In this document: positions 24,301-35,062 of the stretch, in pieces
How the letters are laid out: every line of letters begins with the position of its first letter
How positions within the stretch are numbered: position 1 is the first letter of the stretch
Assembly (NCBI GenBank): GCA_021018815.1
Contig: JAITYX010000059.1
Coordinates: forward strand, 620,001-684,000
Source: Talinum fruticosum
Taxonomy: Eukaryota > Streptophyta > Magnoliopsida > Caryophyllales > Talinaceae
DNA length: 64,000 nucleotides
Reading direction: 5' to 3'
Position numbers and translations under genes: made by a program
The notes under the pieces: model-generated
Told to the model about the DNA's origin: nothing
What the model saw: only the letters and a program-made list of their open reading frames with translations
The model's database searches: none

Positions 24301-27151
24301 GACTAGCTAAAAGTTCTTCATTGACATTAAAGTCTTACTCCCATTGCAATTACCGCAACTAATATGAGGTGATGTTCACTTATGCAACTTCTAACATCCA
24401 AAAGACAACATCATGTAGCAAAAGAGCCAGCACTAAAGAGCCACTATATCCACAACATTAACACAAGCACTGCATTTAACAAAATAATAGTTCAGAATTC
24501 CTTTTTTTTTTTTGGGGGGCGGGCGCAGAAGACAAGCATAGGAAATAAAAGAAGATTTAAAGAGTACACTATCTTGGCAATCAGCACGTAAAACGCCTGG
24601 TAGCGGTTGCCAAGCTTGTCCATGGCAAGCTAAGCGCATCTCGTTTAGTTATCCAGCCAAGCTTTAGCCTACATGAGCTCGTAGGCAATTCTATGTAGAT
24701 CTTGTCTATCCTTTCAAAAGTCTTATCAAGGCAAAGGGAGATTTTAGGCTCCTGATCTTGCGCGCCTAAATAAGCTCAGCAGGAACAAGCAAATAGCCCT
24801 TCTTAGGAATAAATATTAGGGTTTAACTATTTAAACTTCTTAGTAATAGATTTTTATCCTCCAATCCAGGTCTCCATAATCTCTCCCTTCCTCTCTTTAG
24901 AGTTTAAACAGCTCATCTCCCTGCATACTCATGTAAAGGCAGAGGCACTATAACTGCATTGCCTCAAAGGGGAGGTTCATATCTAAATCCTAAAAAGGCG
25001 AGTTTATATAAGAGCCTCAAACAAGTTCAGATCAAGCTTGAACCTTGGAATTCCCTAGTGTACGCTCGAGTCTTAGACGAGCCTTCACTAAGACGAACCA
25101 AGGCTGGAGCTTAATTTCGCAGAGTCTGGACCAAATGCATTCTCAAAAGCCAAGCTTTGAGCCTTAAAAACTCAGCTTGGCTCAACTACACCCTTGGCAT
25201 AAACTGGTGTGAGAAAATTGCATAGCCGACATGCCACAATGTTGTCAATGCCTAACATAAAATATAATATAGAAAAACAGATATTCCGTCAACCCACGTA
25301 CGATTCTGACCCTAAAGTGCCATGTTCTACCAGAAGGATTTGCAGGAAAGGAGAGCATAACCAGGCCAACAATGTCACTAGAATAAAACGTGGAAACTCT
25401 CATGGGAGAATGCAAAATTGCAACATGCGAGAATAATTGGGAATAGACGGAGTAGCATCTTCCAACAAACTGAAAATATATCAGAAAGAAGAGAGAAGGT
25501 GGATTGTTTCATTCTTACTGCTGCTTCAATAAAATCTTTCGGACGTCTAATTTTGACAATGCTCCCAAAGAGAGATTTTCCATCAAAGGACAGAGCTGCA
25601 GATGCATCCTCAGGAGTAAGGAATTCAACTAAAGCTTGTCCCTTTTCCTTGTGGATCTGCAAAAGAAAGCAACTCATGTTAACCAATAAGCATAAGTTGG
25701 TCAAAATTGTGCCACAAGGCCCAAAGAAATAAAGAGTACAAGTGCCAGAGTCAGACTTGTAGAGAAAGGGGGATGGCCACCTACCATGCAGCTAATACAT
25801 GGACGCGTCCCTCGAATATGATTAGCACCAGAAGAAAGCAGAAAACTGTTGAAGCATTCCATTATATCTTTCTCAGAAGTAGAAGTAGGTACATTATCAA
25901 TATAGAGCCTCCTCATTGGCCTGGTGGCTTGTGTTAGTTGAATTGAGTCAATTGAAGTCTCTTTAAATGCAGACAGGTTATTAGATAAGATTGCAGGCAA
26001 TGACTTCCCCATACTTGAAGCAACAGAAACTCCACCAGCTAACTCTATCATCTTAGAAGACACAGCTTGTGGAAGTACTTGAGGGGCAGAAGCAACAGAA
26101 CTGCTGAGATTTCTATCTCCTCCAGAAGGTGGAAGATCCCATCCAGCACTTTTTCTCTCTGGTGAACGAACAGGTGGAGAAGGAGTCTTAACAGCAGCTT
26201 CAGTTTTTCTCTTTCTCGGAGAGTAACCCCCAAGACCACTTGAAGGACCACCATGTCGGCGGTGGTGGCTGCCAGAACCATTACTAGACATCTTCTTCCG
26301 GTCAAAGTCAGAATGATGCCTGGACCTATCTCTTTGAGAATGAGAAAGATCATCATGGTCATGTCCATGAGATGACACATTTTTCCGTATCTTTGGTGAG
26401 GATGACCTGGACCTACCCTTTTCAGAAACACGCTCCGGAGTTCTCGACCGCCTCCTTTTTGGTTTCGTCTCATCATGACGTGAGTACGATGGCTCAATCT
26501 TCTCCTTTCTCTCAGAAGTCTCAGTGTGCCTGTGTCCACTATCGTGTTTCTTCACCTGATCCCTCGTTCTATATTTCTCATCATCTCCACCTCTATCTTT
26601 CCTTTTGCTTTCTCTTTCAGGCACTTTACTTCTTTCCATATGTCTGTCATGGGCTATGGAATCCCTATGATGTCTCTTCTCATAACCATGCTTAGGATCA
26701 TCCCTTGAGTGCTCATCCATTTTGTTTCTTCCATGACCTCGGCTGTCATTTTTTAGTGTCTCAGCACTATTTTTTATACCTTTCTCATATTTATCCTTTG
26801 ATCTGCTCTCCTTGTTCTTTCTTCTACCATGAGTATCTTCAACTCTGGAGGTCTTCTCTTCCTTCTTTCGTGAGCTGGCTTCCCGTGCATAATCTCGTGA
26901 ATTTTTATGGCAATGGGATTTGTATCTTTTCTGTGACGGTCAGAGTTCCTGACAGTTTCTTCATGTCTAGAGCTTTCCAGTTGTACTGCTTTCTCACTAA
27001 AATTTTCAAGCTTCTTCTTACTTTCTCTTTTAAGCATTATTTCATCATAACTTAAAGGCCTTGTACGTGCAGCAGTTCCCTCGTCAGCATCATCAAAGTT
27101 ATTTCCACGGGTTATTTCAGACCTTAGTTTTCGCCGAGTAGATCCACTCAT
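15324..27151 (-). CDS. U2AF large-subunit-like splicing factor with RRM1, RRM2 and UHM, nine coding exons
   Basis: Exons on the minus strand: 27151-25785, 25656-25519, 20451-20380, 17785-17744, 17627-17538, 16909-16802, 16667-16575, 16477-16398 and 16149-15324. All phases match and give ~938 residues. Residues ~1-370 are Lys/Arg/Ser/His-rich, disordered and RS-like. RRM1 starts at RRLYIDNVPTSTSEKD, RRM2 at HKIFIGGIAEGLSSE, and the C-terminal UHM at LNNVLDQKAIELL. The UHM keeps the R-x-F motif (GRVFDNRVV). U2AF65 relatives recognise the polypyrimidine tract and help define the 3' splice site in the nucleus. Oddities are a ~170-residue acidic insertion inside the UHM, a 5-kb intron, and one frame break at the T4 run 26,927-26,930, where the RS-like frame is one base short. 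It could be a divergent U2AF paralogue rather than canonical U2AF65. Confidence 0.9.
21239..21369. mobile_element. Small inverted-ended element, 'TGTTCCATTT' family, copy A
   Basis: It lies in intron 2 of the U2AF-like gene. The left end 'ggtgttccatttagttgtaagg' mirrors the right end 'aagctaaatagaacaaggcc'. The interior is built from degenerate 'ctgtaaggagctataagaag' units. A better-preserved sibling lies ~360 bp away at 21,603-21,817. Confidence 0.55.
21603..21817. mobile_element. Small inverted-ended element, 'GGCCCTGTTCCATTT' family, copy B
   Basis: 215 bp. The left terminus GGCCCTGTTCCATTTCGC and the right terminus ...GCTAAATGAAACAGGGCC are inverted copies. The flanks are AAA on both sides, a possible 3-bp target duplication. 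The interior is a chain of degenerate ~10-mers (CTGTAAGNNG, GTTATAAAA). There is no coding capacity. It is intronic. Confidence 0.65.
22754..22805. repeat. 26-bp perfect tandem duplication
   Basis: The unit 'aaacaagttaaaggcactag' + 'agaaag' occurs twice head to tail, then a partial third. It is in intron 2 of the U2AF-like gene. Confidence 0.9.
22977..22993. repeat. C7A10 tract
   Basis: Seven C then ten A in intron 2 of the U2AF-like gene. Confidence 0.9.
24502..24519. repeat. T12G6 tract (C6A12 on the other strand)
   Basis: Twelve T then six G in the same intron. This is the same junction type as the C-run/A-run tracts, in inverse orientation. Two weaker cousins lie at 20,680-20,700 and 23,455-23,467. 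Confidence 0.9.
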
Positions 27152-27960
27152 TGTGCTCAATCTAACATGATATATCTGAGGAGTAGAATTTGAGTCTGCG
27201 GAAAAGAAAACAGACTCTCATAAACTATGTAAGCAGAAATAATTCCAGTCCCATAAATCAATCGACATTATAATCCCTACAGAAAAGGACCTCGGTCCCA
27301 TAAGGGAATTCCCCAACCATTAACCGACCACAGTCCAAAACTCTAGCTGAACCAAATTCCTCTGCAAAATTGCCAATCACACTAAACAATAAGTTCAATC
27401 TAGAACAAATACCCCTTCACCTTGACTTAAACTCGTCTTTTTGACATCAAATAGCAATTGCACAATCATTGTGTGACAGATTGGTCCCTAAAAACCCTAG
27501 TTAACAATCCTGAAACAGCCTCACTTCATCCATACACCAACCCACCTAAAGTATACAAGCATAAGTTCCATCCCACCACAAAAAAATTAATGATAAGTTC
27601 ACCATGACAATCCAATAATATAGATAGGCACCAAGCGTAATTTATATTCAATTTTCGAACAACGCCATAAATTCATACATAAAACACCAAATTCGTACGC
27701 TAAACAAACCCTAGGACAGAGAAAACCGAACTAATCTAAGACGCATTGTATCTGCCTCGCAAAACAGATTAAAAATGAAGGAAAACGAGAAGAGGGTTAA
27801 ATTTGCACCTGAGCGGCTCAAAACTGAGGTCGAAGAAGACAAATTCCGGCGATAGGGTTCAGCAGGAGAGCAATTTTCCAATCGCGAGGATAAGGGAGAG
27901 AGAGAGAAGGAGGTTGTACTCCAGCCGGAAACGGCGGGCACCCGGCGGCGGCGGCGAAGG
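27152..27960 (-). other. 5' UTR and leader intron of the U2AF-like gene
   Basis: Upstream of the ATG (27,151-27,149) there is an acceptor (CGCAG|ACTCAAATTC at 27,196/27,195). About 610 bp further up there is a donor (CTCAG|GTGCAAAT at 27,809/27,808). This is consistent with a non-coding first exon at roughly 27,809-27,950, GC-rich and purine-rich, and a leader intron. Transcription start is inferred, not seen. Confidence 0.5.
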
Positions 27961-28110
27961 GTGAGTCGGAAGAGTGAGTGAGGGGGCGTTCTCTGGGTAA
28001 CTGGGTTGGCTTCTGTGACTCTTTAGGCTCGGCTATTATTATTGAGAGTCGACCATGATATTGGGTGGGTATTTGAAATTAATTCCTGTTTGTCGTATTA
28101 AGCTAAGAGT

Positions 28111-28340
28111 ACGTTCGTTTTAGTGTTTATAAAAATGTTTATAACTGCTACTCAGTTAATAACCGCTTGTAAACACTAATAATCGTTCATAACCGCTAAT
28201 AAACGCTATAACAACTCATAGCAGATTCATAATAGCTCATAACATTTATTTATAAGCTGTTATAACAACTATCCACTATAACAATTAATAAACTCATCTT
28301 ATTATTATTATGATGATTATTATTTATGATGATGATGATG

Positions 28341-28422
<82 letters not shown>

Positions 28423-29126
28423 GTTACTACTACTAGTACTATTATTATTATAATTATAATAATAATTATTATTACTATTATTAGTATTACTATTATTACT
28501 ACTACTATTATTATTATTATTATTATTGCTAAAAATATTATTATATTTAAAAATTTTAGTAATATCATTACTATAATTATTATTGTTATTATCATTATCG
28601 ACGTTGTAACTTGTTATTATAATGATCGTCATTGTCATCGTTATAGTAGTCTTTCGATAATTTCATAATAATAATAACAATATCAATAATAATAAAAATA
28701 AAAATAAAATGATAATAATAATAATAATACATTAATAATAATAATTATTATTATTATTATTATAATACATTATTTATTATTATTATTATTGATATTATTA
28801 TCATTATTATTATTATTATTAATGTATTATTATTATCATTTTATGGTTATTATTATTATTTTCATTATTGCTCTCAATAACAATAAAATAATAATAATAT
28901 TATTATTATTAAAAAGGTAATTATTAATATTATTATTACCATTATAACAACTTATAACCGCTCATAACCGCTATAACGACTTATAAACGCTATACAATTC
29001 ATAACGACTTATAATCGCTATACAATTCATAACAACTATTATTATTATTATAATAGCTCATAATGACTCATAATGACTCATAAACACTATAACCGCTAGT
29101 TTTAACAATTGAAACGAACGGATCCT
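28111..29126. mobile_element. ATT/TAA-rich element bounded by inverted CGTTCGTTT ends
   Basis: The left border 'acgttcgttttagtgtttat' mirrors the right border '...attgaaacgaacggatcc'. The two flanks (28,130-28,290 and 28,945-29,100) are chains of 'cataaccgctataa'-type ~9-12-mers. The middle (28,300-28,930) is almost pure (ATA)n/(TTA)n with inverted halves that could form a long hairpin. Long Ile/Asn frames across it are composition artefacts. Layout and ends resemble the copies at 21,239, 21,603 and 61,743. It lies just upstream of the U2AF-like gene. Confidence 0.5.
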
Positions 29127-30030
29127 AAATACTTTTTAAAATTTATTTCTTTTGAAACATAGTATTATTTATAAAAGAAAAAAACTGAGTTTAAATTTTT
29201 GGATATGTAATATAATTTACTGAATATTTAAAATAATTATTTATAATGTGATATAATCTACCGTTGAATATTTAAAATAATTTTTTTATTTTTTTGGAAT
29301 CGTTTGGATTTAATTTTAAATTTTACTAGTATTTTTTTGTGGGTAGTATTGCATGAAAGAATAATAGACTTTATATTAGATATCCACCCTCTTGTTTATC
29401 AAAGTTACATATGTCTAATACTAGGGAAGTTTTTTTCTTGGAGGGGGAGTGTTTGCTCAAAAAAATTTATGAATAACCTTATACATAAGGGAAGGAATAT
29501 GACTCTTTCTAGTTAATAAAAATTAACGTGTATAATGGTGCACAACACATTCTGGAGCTCAACGAGTGATTACAATAATTACCGCTAAACAGATTCTAGA
29601 GCTCAACAAGTGATTACAATAGTTCTCTAGTTATAGGAAGCACATATATATCTCTTCAAAACCACGACCATTTCTTATTAACTACGCTAGCTTTGATTGT
29701 CGAAAAAGTATACAGTTTAATAATGATTAACATACCCTCCTTAGTTCTAATATTAAAGGTAAACTTGATGTTAAAAACAAATAAATAAATTACGATTAGG
29801 GGCTATCGGTAAAAGTATGGCCTTCAAGATAAGCTCATAAACTAGATTCAGAAATGTTCTAAGGCCATCAATCTTGGCAAATGATGAGGAGAACTGGAAT
29901 CTGTAGTAAGTGTACAAATTGTATTCCACTTTCAAAATGCATTTAGTTCAAATACAATTGTACAAAGCGAGGCTGCTCCTATACAAATTTAACTATACAA
30001 GCCTGCCTGACCAAGACTATTACAAATTTA
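29127..30030. other. AT-rich intergenic DNA
   Basis: No coding or RNA gene recognised. A short direct repeat, 'cattctggagctcaacgagtgattacaataa' near 29,549 and 'gattctagagctcaacaagtgattacaatag' near 29,590, is the only internal structure noted. Confidence 0.45.
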
Positions 30031-30031
30031 A

Positions 30032-31640
30032 CTATACAGCCATTGTCCAAGATTTTCCATTTCCTTTGCCCCTCGAGCTCAAACTAGATCCTGAACCCAC
30101 ACCCACTCTCTCAAGAACCAATTTGGGGGTGAAGTAACCAGGTTTCTCATCCCAATCCGTCCATAGAGTAGTTCAGCCTACAACATGCATCAAACAGGCT
30201 GAATTTAGAAACACTCTGTCAAATTATTCAACAACCAATGCACAAAATACAAAAACACAAGAAACACACTCATACAACAAGGTATAGGATAAAATATTTC
30301 ATTCAAATTTTAGACATCCATCGATTTGTCCAATGATTTGTCCAATCAGAATTTAACCCAAAACCAAATTTAAATTGCACAATATTCCAATACCAGCGGA
30401 ACACTTTCATGAGATTGCACAATTTAAATTGCAGACATGTCACACCCAAAATCAGGCAAGAAAGTAAACATCAGATAAAACCAGCAGTTCCTCCAATGCA
30501 AGGCCCTGGACAACAATTGAATAAACTCTTGAAGTTTAAGAGACACATGAAATGTTTCATCTCTACTGACCCACAGCTTCACAGGATTAAGAAGCTGGGG
30601 ACAGTTTAGAGAGACATTTGATCTAAGTCCATTTTAATCCGAAGCTGATCATCATTCCCTAAGGATTCTTCAGCTTCGCTGAGAATAGACTTTCAACCAT
30701 GGCGACTTCAACAATAAAAATCTCTCATTCTGGAGCATTTCATCTTTCCCAACATAATAATCCTCACCAGGTTGTAGAAAATTTTAATTCAAAACATAAT
30801 AATCATTCCAGCCTTTATTTGTTTTTTTCAAATGTTTCATCTCCACTGAAATGCTACTCCGTTTACAAGAAGCATTGGACAGTTTAGAGAGAGAATTGAT
30901 TTAAGTCCATTAGCATTCAAAACTGAACATTGCCTAAGCCTACTCAGCTTTGCCAAGATGGACTAAACCTAACCTCATCAAATCTAGAAAATAACATGCA
31001 ACTCTCAAGAGACCATCAATACCCTCCACATTTGATACCCATTTCAACAATTCCAGAAAATGGGGAAAAAGCCCCACTAAAGATGACAACTTCAAGAAGC
31101 ATAAGCTGATCCAGAATGGCCATTAGCTGAACAATAATCAAATAGTTCATACTGATTATGATGTTCCATCTCCAATGACCGGAAACCCCATTTGAATATT
31201 GAAGCCCAGAACAGGGAGGAGATGGATTGGGTTGATATAAGTCCATTAGCATTCAAAGCAAGTCACTGCCCCATAAGAGGCTAACAAGCTTTGCCAAGAT
31301 GGACTGGGTACATATTTTTAGGACCTAATCAAATTAGTCAATTTGATTGTGCGCGAAAAAGTTGCGAATCGCTGAGGATTTTTACCTTAGGTAACCATAA
31401 TCGTTACAGATTTCAGAAAGAATCGAACTTCGATCGGTCGATTCGTGAGGAAGATAATTGCGCAGGCACCACGGAGTGACTACCGCGGAATGATGGAGAA
31501 AGGAGAAGATAGAAAATGGGGCACACGCAAACTAGGGTTCGGAATCGTATCTACTCTATGGTTGGCCACGGCTGCCATTGACGCTTTAAGAGAAAGAGAA
31601 GGGTTTTACGAAGGTTTTATAGGTGAGCCATGGAGGATAT
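30032..31640 (-). other. Candidate minus-strand transcription unit, product unassigned
   Basis: On the minus strand there is a TATA-like CTATAAAACC (31,622-31,613), then a CT-rich leader, then ATG at 31,578 in a Ser/Pro-rich frame starting MAAVANHRVDTIPNPSLR that stops after ~31 codons. A donor-like CTAAG|GTAAAA is near 31,390. About 1.2 kb downstream there is an acceptor (GTTGTAG|GCTGAAC near 30,177) and a terminal frame with DEKPGYFTPKLVLERVGVG, ending at TAG 30,034-30,032. The two frames do not connect cleanly. Degenerate ~280-335-bp internal repeats are present ('aagtccattagcattcaaa' near 30,904 and 31,239). I do not recognise the product. It could be a small gene with frame breaks, a pseudogene or a non-coding RNA. 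The plus-strand frame at 31,445-31,669 overlaps it and is the alternative reading. Confidence 0.3.
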
Positions 31641-31797
31641 CGTCTAGGGTTTTTGATTATTTTGGGTGAAGGGCTTAAATCCCGGCCCTTTGGAATGGCC
31701 CATTGTAGTAGCCCTTGTGGTTCTGGATGAAGGTTTGAAGTCATTTTTTGTATTTAAAAATAAAAATGATTTTTTCGTAGATTAACCTCATACTTCA

Positions 31798-31915
31798 TAA
31801 TTTTTGATTTCTATTCGTTTATGTTCGTTTCTATACCATTTCTGTTCATTTATGGTCTTTTTATGCTCGTTTATATTAGTTTTGTTTATATGTGTTTTGT
31901 ATGTATGCTTCGAAT
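31798..31915. repeat. Degenerate TTTATGTTCG-type 10-mer repeat, copy 1
   Basis: A chain of 'tattcgtttatgttcgtttc'-like units ends in 'gtgttttgtatgtatgcttcgaata'. The same units and the same ending appear at 49,320-49,520. Confidence 0.6.
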
Positions 31916-32598
31916 AAGTCTCTAAGAGTAAAATATACGTGACCAATTTGTATTTGTTGCATCCTTATTTTATATTGATTTTAATTGGAAACGATATTTC
32001 AGTTAAGAGTCTGGAAGTACATAAAGGCATTGCTGGTTTAAATTTAGTTATTTGAGGAGGGGCGGGTTGGGGAATGCATTTTTCCACTAAAAAACATTGA
32101 GTTTATAATACATACTTGCAATTGTTCAGATCAATCAAGGGAGCCAGCACAAACTCGAAAATTGACATTACTATCATTTTTTGGATATCACATACACATC
32201 ATTAGGAATGACAATATTTGACATTATAATGGAAATATAAAGCTGTAAGTTAAAGCCAATACAAGTCTACGCCAATATTACAAAAACTCAACTCTAGATT
32301 GCCGAAACTCCGACCAAACAAGATAACAAGAAGAAATGTGATCATAAATCAATATGTTTTTATCTCACTTTTATTTTGAACTAAATCCAAGTCCACAAAT
32401 CTGAAAATAACATACTCATAAAATAAGTAGACCTCATTCATTATTTATTTTCGTGTACAAGGTAACATCAATGGACTGTAACAACTAACTCACAAGCCAC
32501 TGCAGCACCATTTACACCAGATACACAACCGCAGGGGATATTATGCAGGCATTCCTTGATGTCCTTCCAGGCCTGATATGTTGAATGTACATCATTTC
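31916..32598. other. Intergenic region and 3' UTR side of the cyanase gene
   Basis: About 680 bp without a coding gene. The part from ~32,200 to 32,598 is probably the 3' UTR of the minus-strand cyanase gene. No polyadenylation signal can be assigned with confidence. Confidence 0.4.
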
Positions 32599-35015
32599 TC
32601 AATTGTTCTGAGGTTTTGGTCTCGATACCATGTGTTCGGCTTTCTGGTGAGCGAAGACACAGAAACAACGTCAGAGAAGAAGTTTTTAGAGAAACTATCA
32701 AACATACATGTCCATTTTTACATAAATGGGTAGCTGATAATTCAAATCCTTCTTATTAGGATAAATGACTTGTCTTTTCTCTAATATTTTCATCGAGCTG
32801 AAAGTCACATAGATCACACATAAGCATGACAAAGCACTGGAAATAACAACTAAAAGTCTGAACTTCATTTTAAAAGACCGGTAAGTCGAATCACCTTCCC
32901 CAGTCCCCTCCTTAGGCCCTATATCGGGTTACCTGGGACAGCGTTGAAGTGTCCCAGGGGGTGAGCTATGCTTTTTATGCCAAAGTCTAGTCACCACTAT
33001 AATTCCACAAGGGAATTAAGAGGCGAACCTGGTTCAAACATAAGAGGTGCCCTTCGAGAAGTGATAAGGATGCCAGCTAGACAAGCTCTTCTAGCAGCAG
33101 CTACCACAAGTTGCAAATTCTCCTCTTAAGCAAGCAAAGCGATTTATGATATGCATACAAGAGATTGATGAAGAAAAATACTAATATATCGATCTTCTAT
33201 AATAACGGATATATGAATGAATTTCCAACTTACGTGCTCCGTGTGAGGCAAATACTTGCCATCAAAGGTAACTACAACTCTGTCCTTGCCATCGACACCT
33301 TTGACCTTGTCAACTGAGCAGAAGAAATCTATGGCTGACATTCTAAACAAGATTCAACAGACAGCAATTAGAAACACAATGGTATAAATATGCGTTTAAG
33401 AATGCAACACAACACCTTCTGATGTGAAGATAAGCATGACAAGGACCAAGTAATTAATCAATCACCAACTTAAGACAACAAACTACTGAGGCATGATGTA
33501 AGGTTGATGGGATACCACAATTTGTAAATAGTGGAATACAAAGATTTTATCTCTGAAAATTTAAGACAAGAAAATTTCTGATCACATGAAATTCCAAAAA
33601 CACTAAATCTCTCCCAAGTTTGAAAACAGCAGGGAGGGTGAATCAGGGATTCACTCAAAATTCAAGACAGAAATTTTCCGACCACATGAAATGAACAAAA
33701 CTATAGGATAACAATGCAGATAGATGCACAAGCTTTTGTCAAACTAGGTGACACTTCAAAGCAATCTCTGTTGATAACTCTGAAAGGCAATGTTCATCAC
33801 TCTGAAATGACTTTACATACGTATATCACCATGGTTTAGGCTCTAAAGTATGACTTGGAGGATCTAGTTTGTTCAAATAACAAGAAGTGCAGATCACAAT
33901 CACTTACAAATATAATATACAGTATCTAATTTCAATCAATCTACCTAGGAATAATGCCACTCATCAACAACAGAAACCCCCAAAAAAGTGCAAGAGGTTA
34001 GAAGAAAAACACATAATAACAGTCATACGTTGGCCTCGGTTATCATGTATGATTTTCTGCTTGATTTGGTGTGCTTATGCCAGTTTGAGATCTGATCTTG
34101 TACGAGACATGCGAAAAACGTAACATAATAGCCAGTGTACTTAAGCCCGTTGTCTCGTTCACTCTACTTAGTTTAAAGATAAGCCATTTGGTGATCAGGA
34201 TTAGAGATAGAACTTCTATCTCCCTCCTATAAACAGTTTTTTTTTTTGGTTAAAACATATATTAAAAAAATCCCGTTCCTATTTGACAGCAGCATCAGCA
34301 GCAAATTGACAATTAGAAAAGGGGGATTGTGCATGAGGGCAGAAAATAGCCATAAACTCAGTGGAAGAATAGGGTAAGACCCTTACATTCCATCGCCAAA
34401 CTCCTCATTGATGATCTCCTTAATACTCTCACCAAAATGATTGACTGCTTCATTCAATCTGTAGATTCAAATAAGAAGGCACCACCAGTACTAAAATTCA
34501 ATCAGCAGCCAACTTCATATTCATAGAAACAACTTCACGAGCAATGTTAGAATCAAATCCAATACAACAAATTTGACAAATCATAAATCCAAAGCATAAT
34601 TCCACTTAATCACACAATATCATGGCAATAATCTAATAATTAAGCATCAACGAATACCCCCCAAAAAAAACCCCAAGAATCTTTTCCATTAATTAATTGC
34701 AGAAAAATCACACATGCCCAGAAAAAGGGAGGAGAGAGAAGGGGAGATACCTATAAATGGCGGGTTCCTGGATCAAATGAGGATCGTAAGACCTGAAAGG
34801 AGGCTTCATCATCTCCTTAACAAGGTCATCGGTCAAACCGGGCAGGGCTGCCTGGAGCTTAGGGGCAGTGTCGGGCTTCAGCTGGGCCTGACGGCGGAGA
34901 AGCTGGGCCACATAGACGTTGGTGAGCCCAGTTTTTCCGCAAGTTGACTGTAAGTATTTCCAGATTTTTGCTTCACTGATTGCAGAATCGCTACGATGCT
35001 GGCCTTGTTCGCCAT
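32599..35015 (-). CDS. CYN: Cyanate hydratase (cyanase), four exons
   Basis: Exons on the minus strand: 35015-34751, 34458-34387, 33342-33234 and 32643-32599, phases 2, 2, 0, ~163 residues, the normal plant length. It converts cyanate plus bicarbonate to ammonia and CO2 and works as a cytosolic decamer of dimers. The family signature [20 protein letters not shown] is in exon 1, and [20 protein letters not shown] spans exons 1-2. The catalytic Arg and Glu sit in YRLNEA and the catalytic Ser in MSAIDF. The C-terminal block is [17 protein letters not shown]. One frame break lies at the T5 run 34,932-34,936: the start-proximal frame ([14 protein letters not shown]) and the downstream conserved frame differ by one missing base. 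The last exon is short and ends [11 protein letters not shown]. Confidence 0.93.
34657..34670. repeat. C6A8 tract in cyanase intron 1
   Basis: Six C then eight A, another member of the recurrent C-run/A-run set. Confidence 0.85.
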
Positions 35016-35027
35016 TGTTGTAGGTAG

Positions 35028-35030
<3 letters not shown>

Positions 35031-35059
<29 letters not shown>
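35031..35059. repeat. (GA)n microsatellite in the cyanase 5' leader
   Basis: About 14 GA units 16 nt upstream of the cyanase start, read as (CT)n in the transcript. It may influence expression, but this is not shown by the sequence. Confidence 0.85.

Positions 35060-35062
<3 letters not shown>

Noticed and set aside
24580..25200. Possible retroelement with AAGCTTGGCTC-like words in U2AF-like intron 2
   Set aside because: No open frames, terminal repeats or target duplication could be found, so it is left as unclassified intron sequence.
26048..26720. Long frames on both strands opposite the U2AF-like exon 1
   Set aside because: They are shadows of the Arg/Ser/His-rich coding exon, which has the conserved frame and splice phases.
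28320..28638. Poly-Ile and poly-Asn open frames on the minus strand
   Set aside because: They are translations of (ATA)n/(TTA)n simple sequence with no other coding signal.
31445..31669. 74-codon plus-strand frame with a hydrophobic stretch (LGFGIVSTLWLATAAIDAL)
   Set aside because: No family recognised, and the opposite strand has a better promoter/leader layout; kept only as the alternative reading of the unassigned unit.
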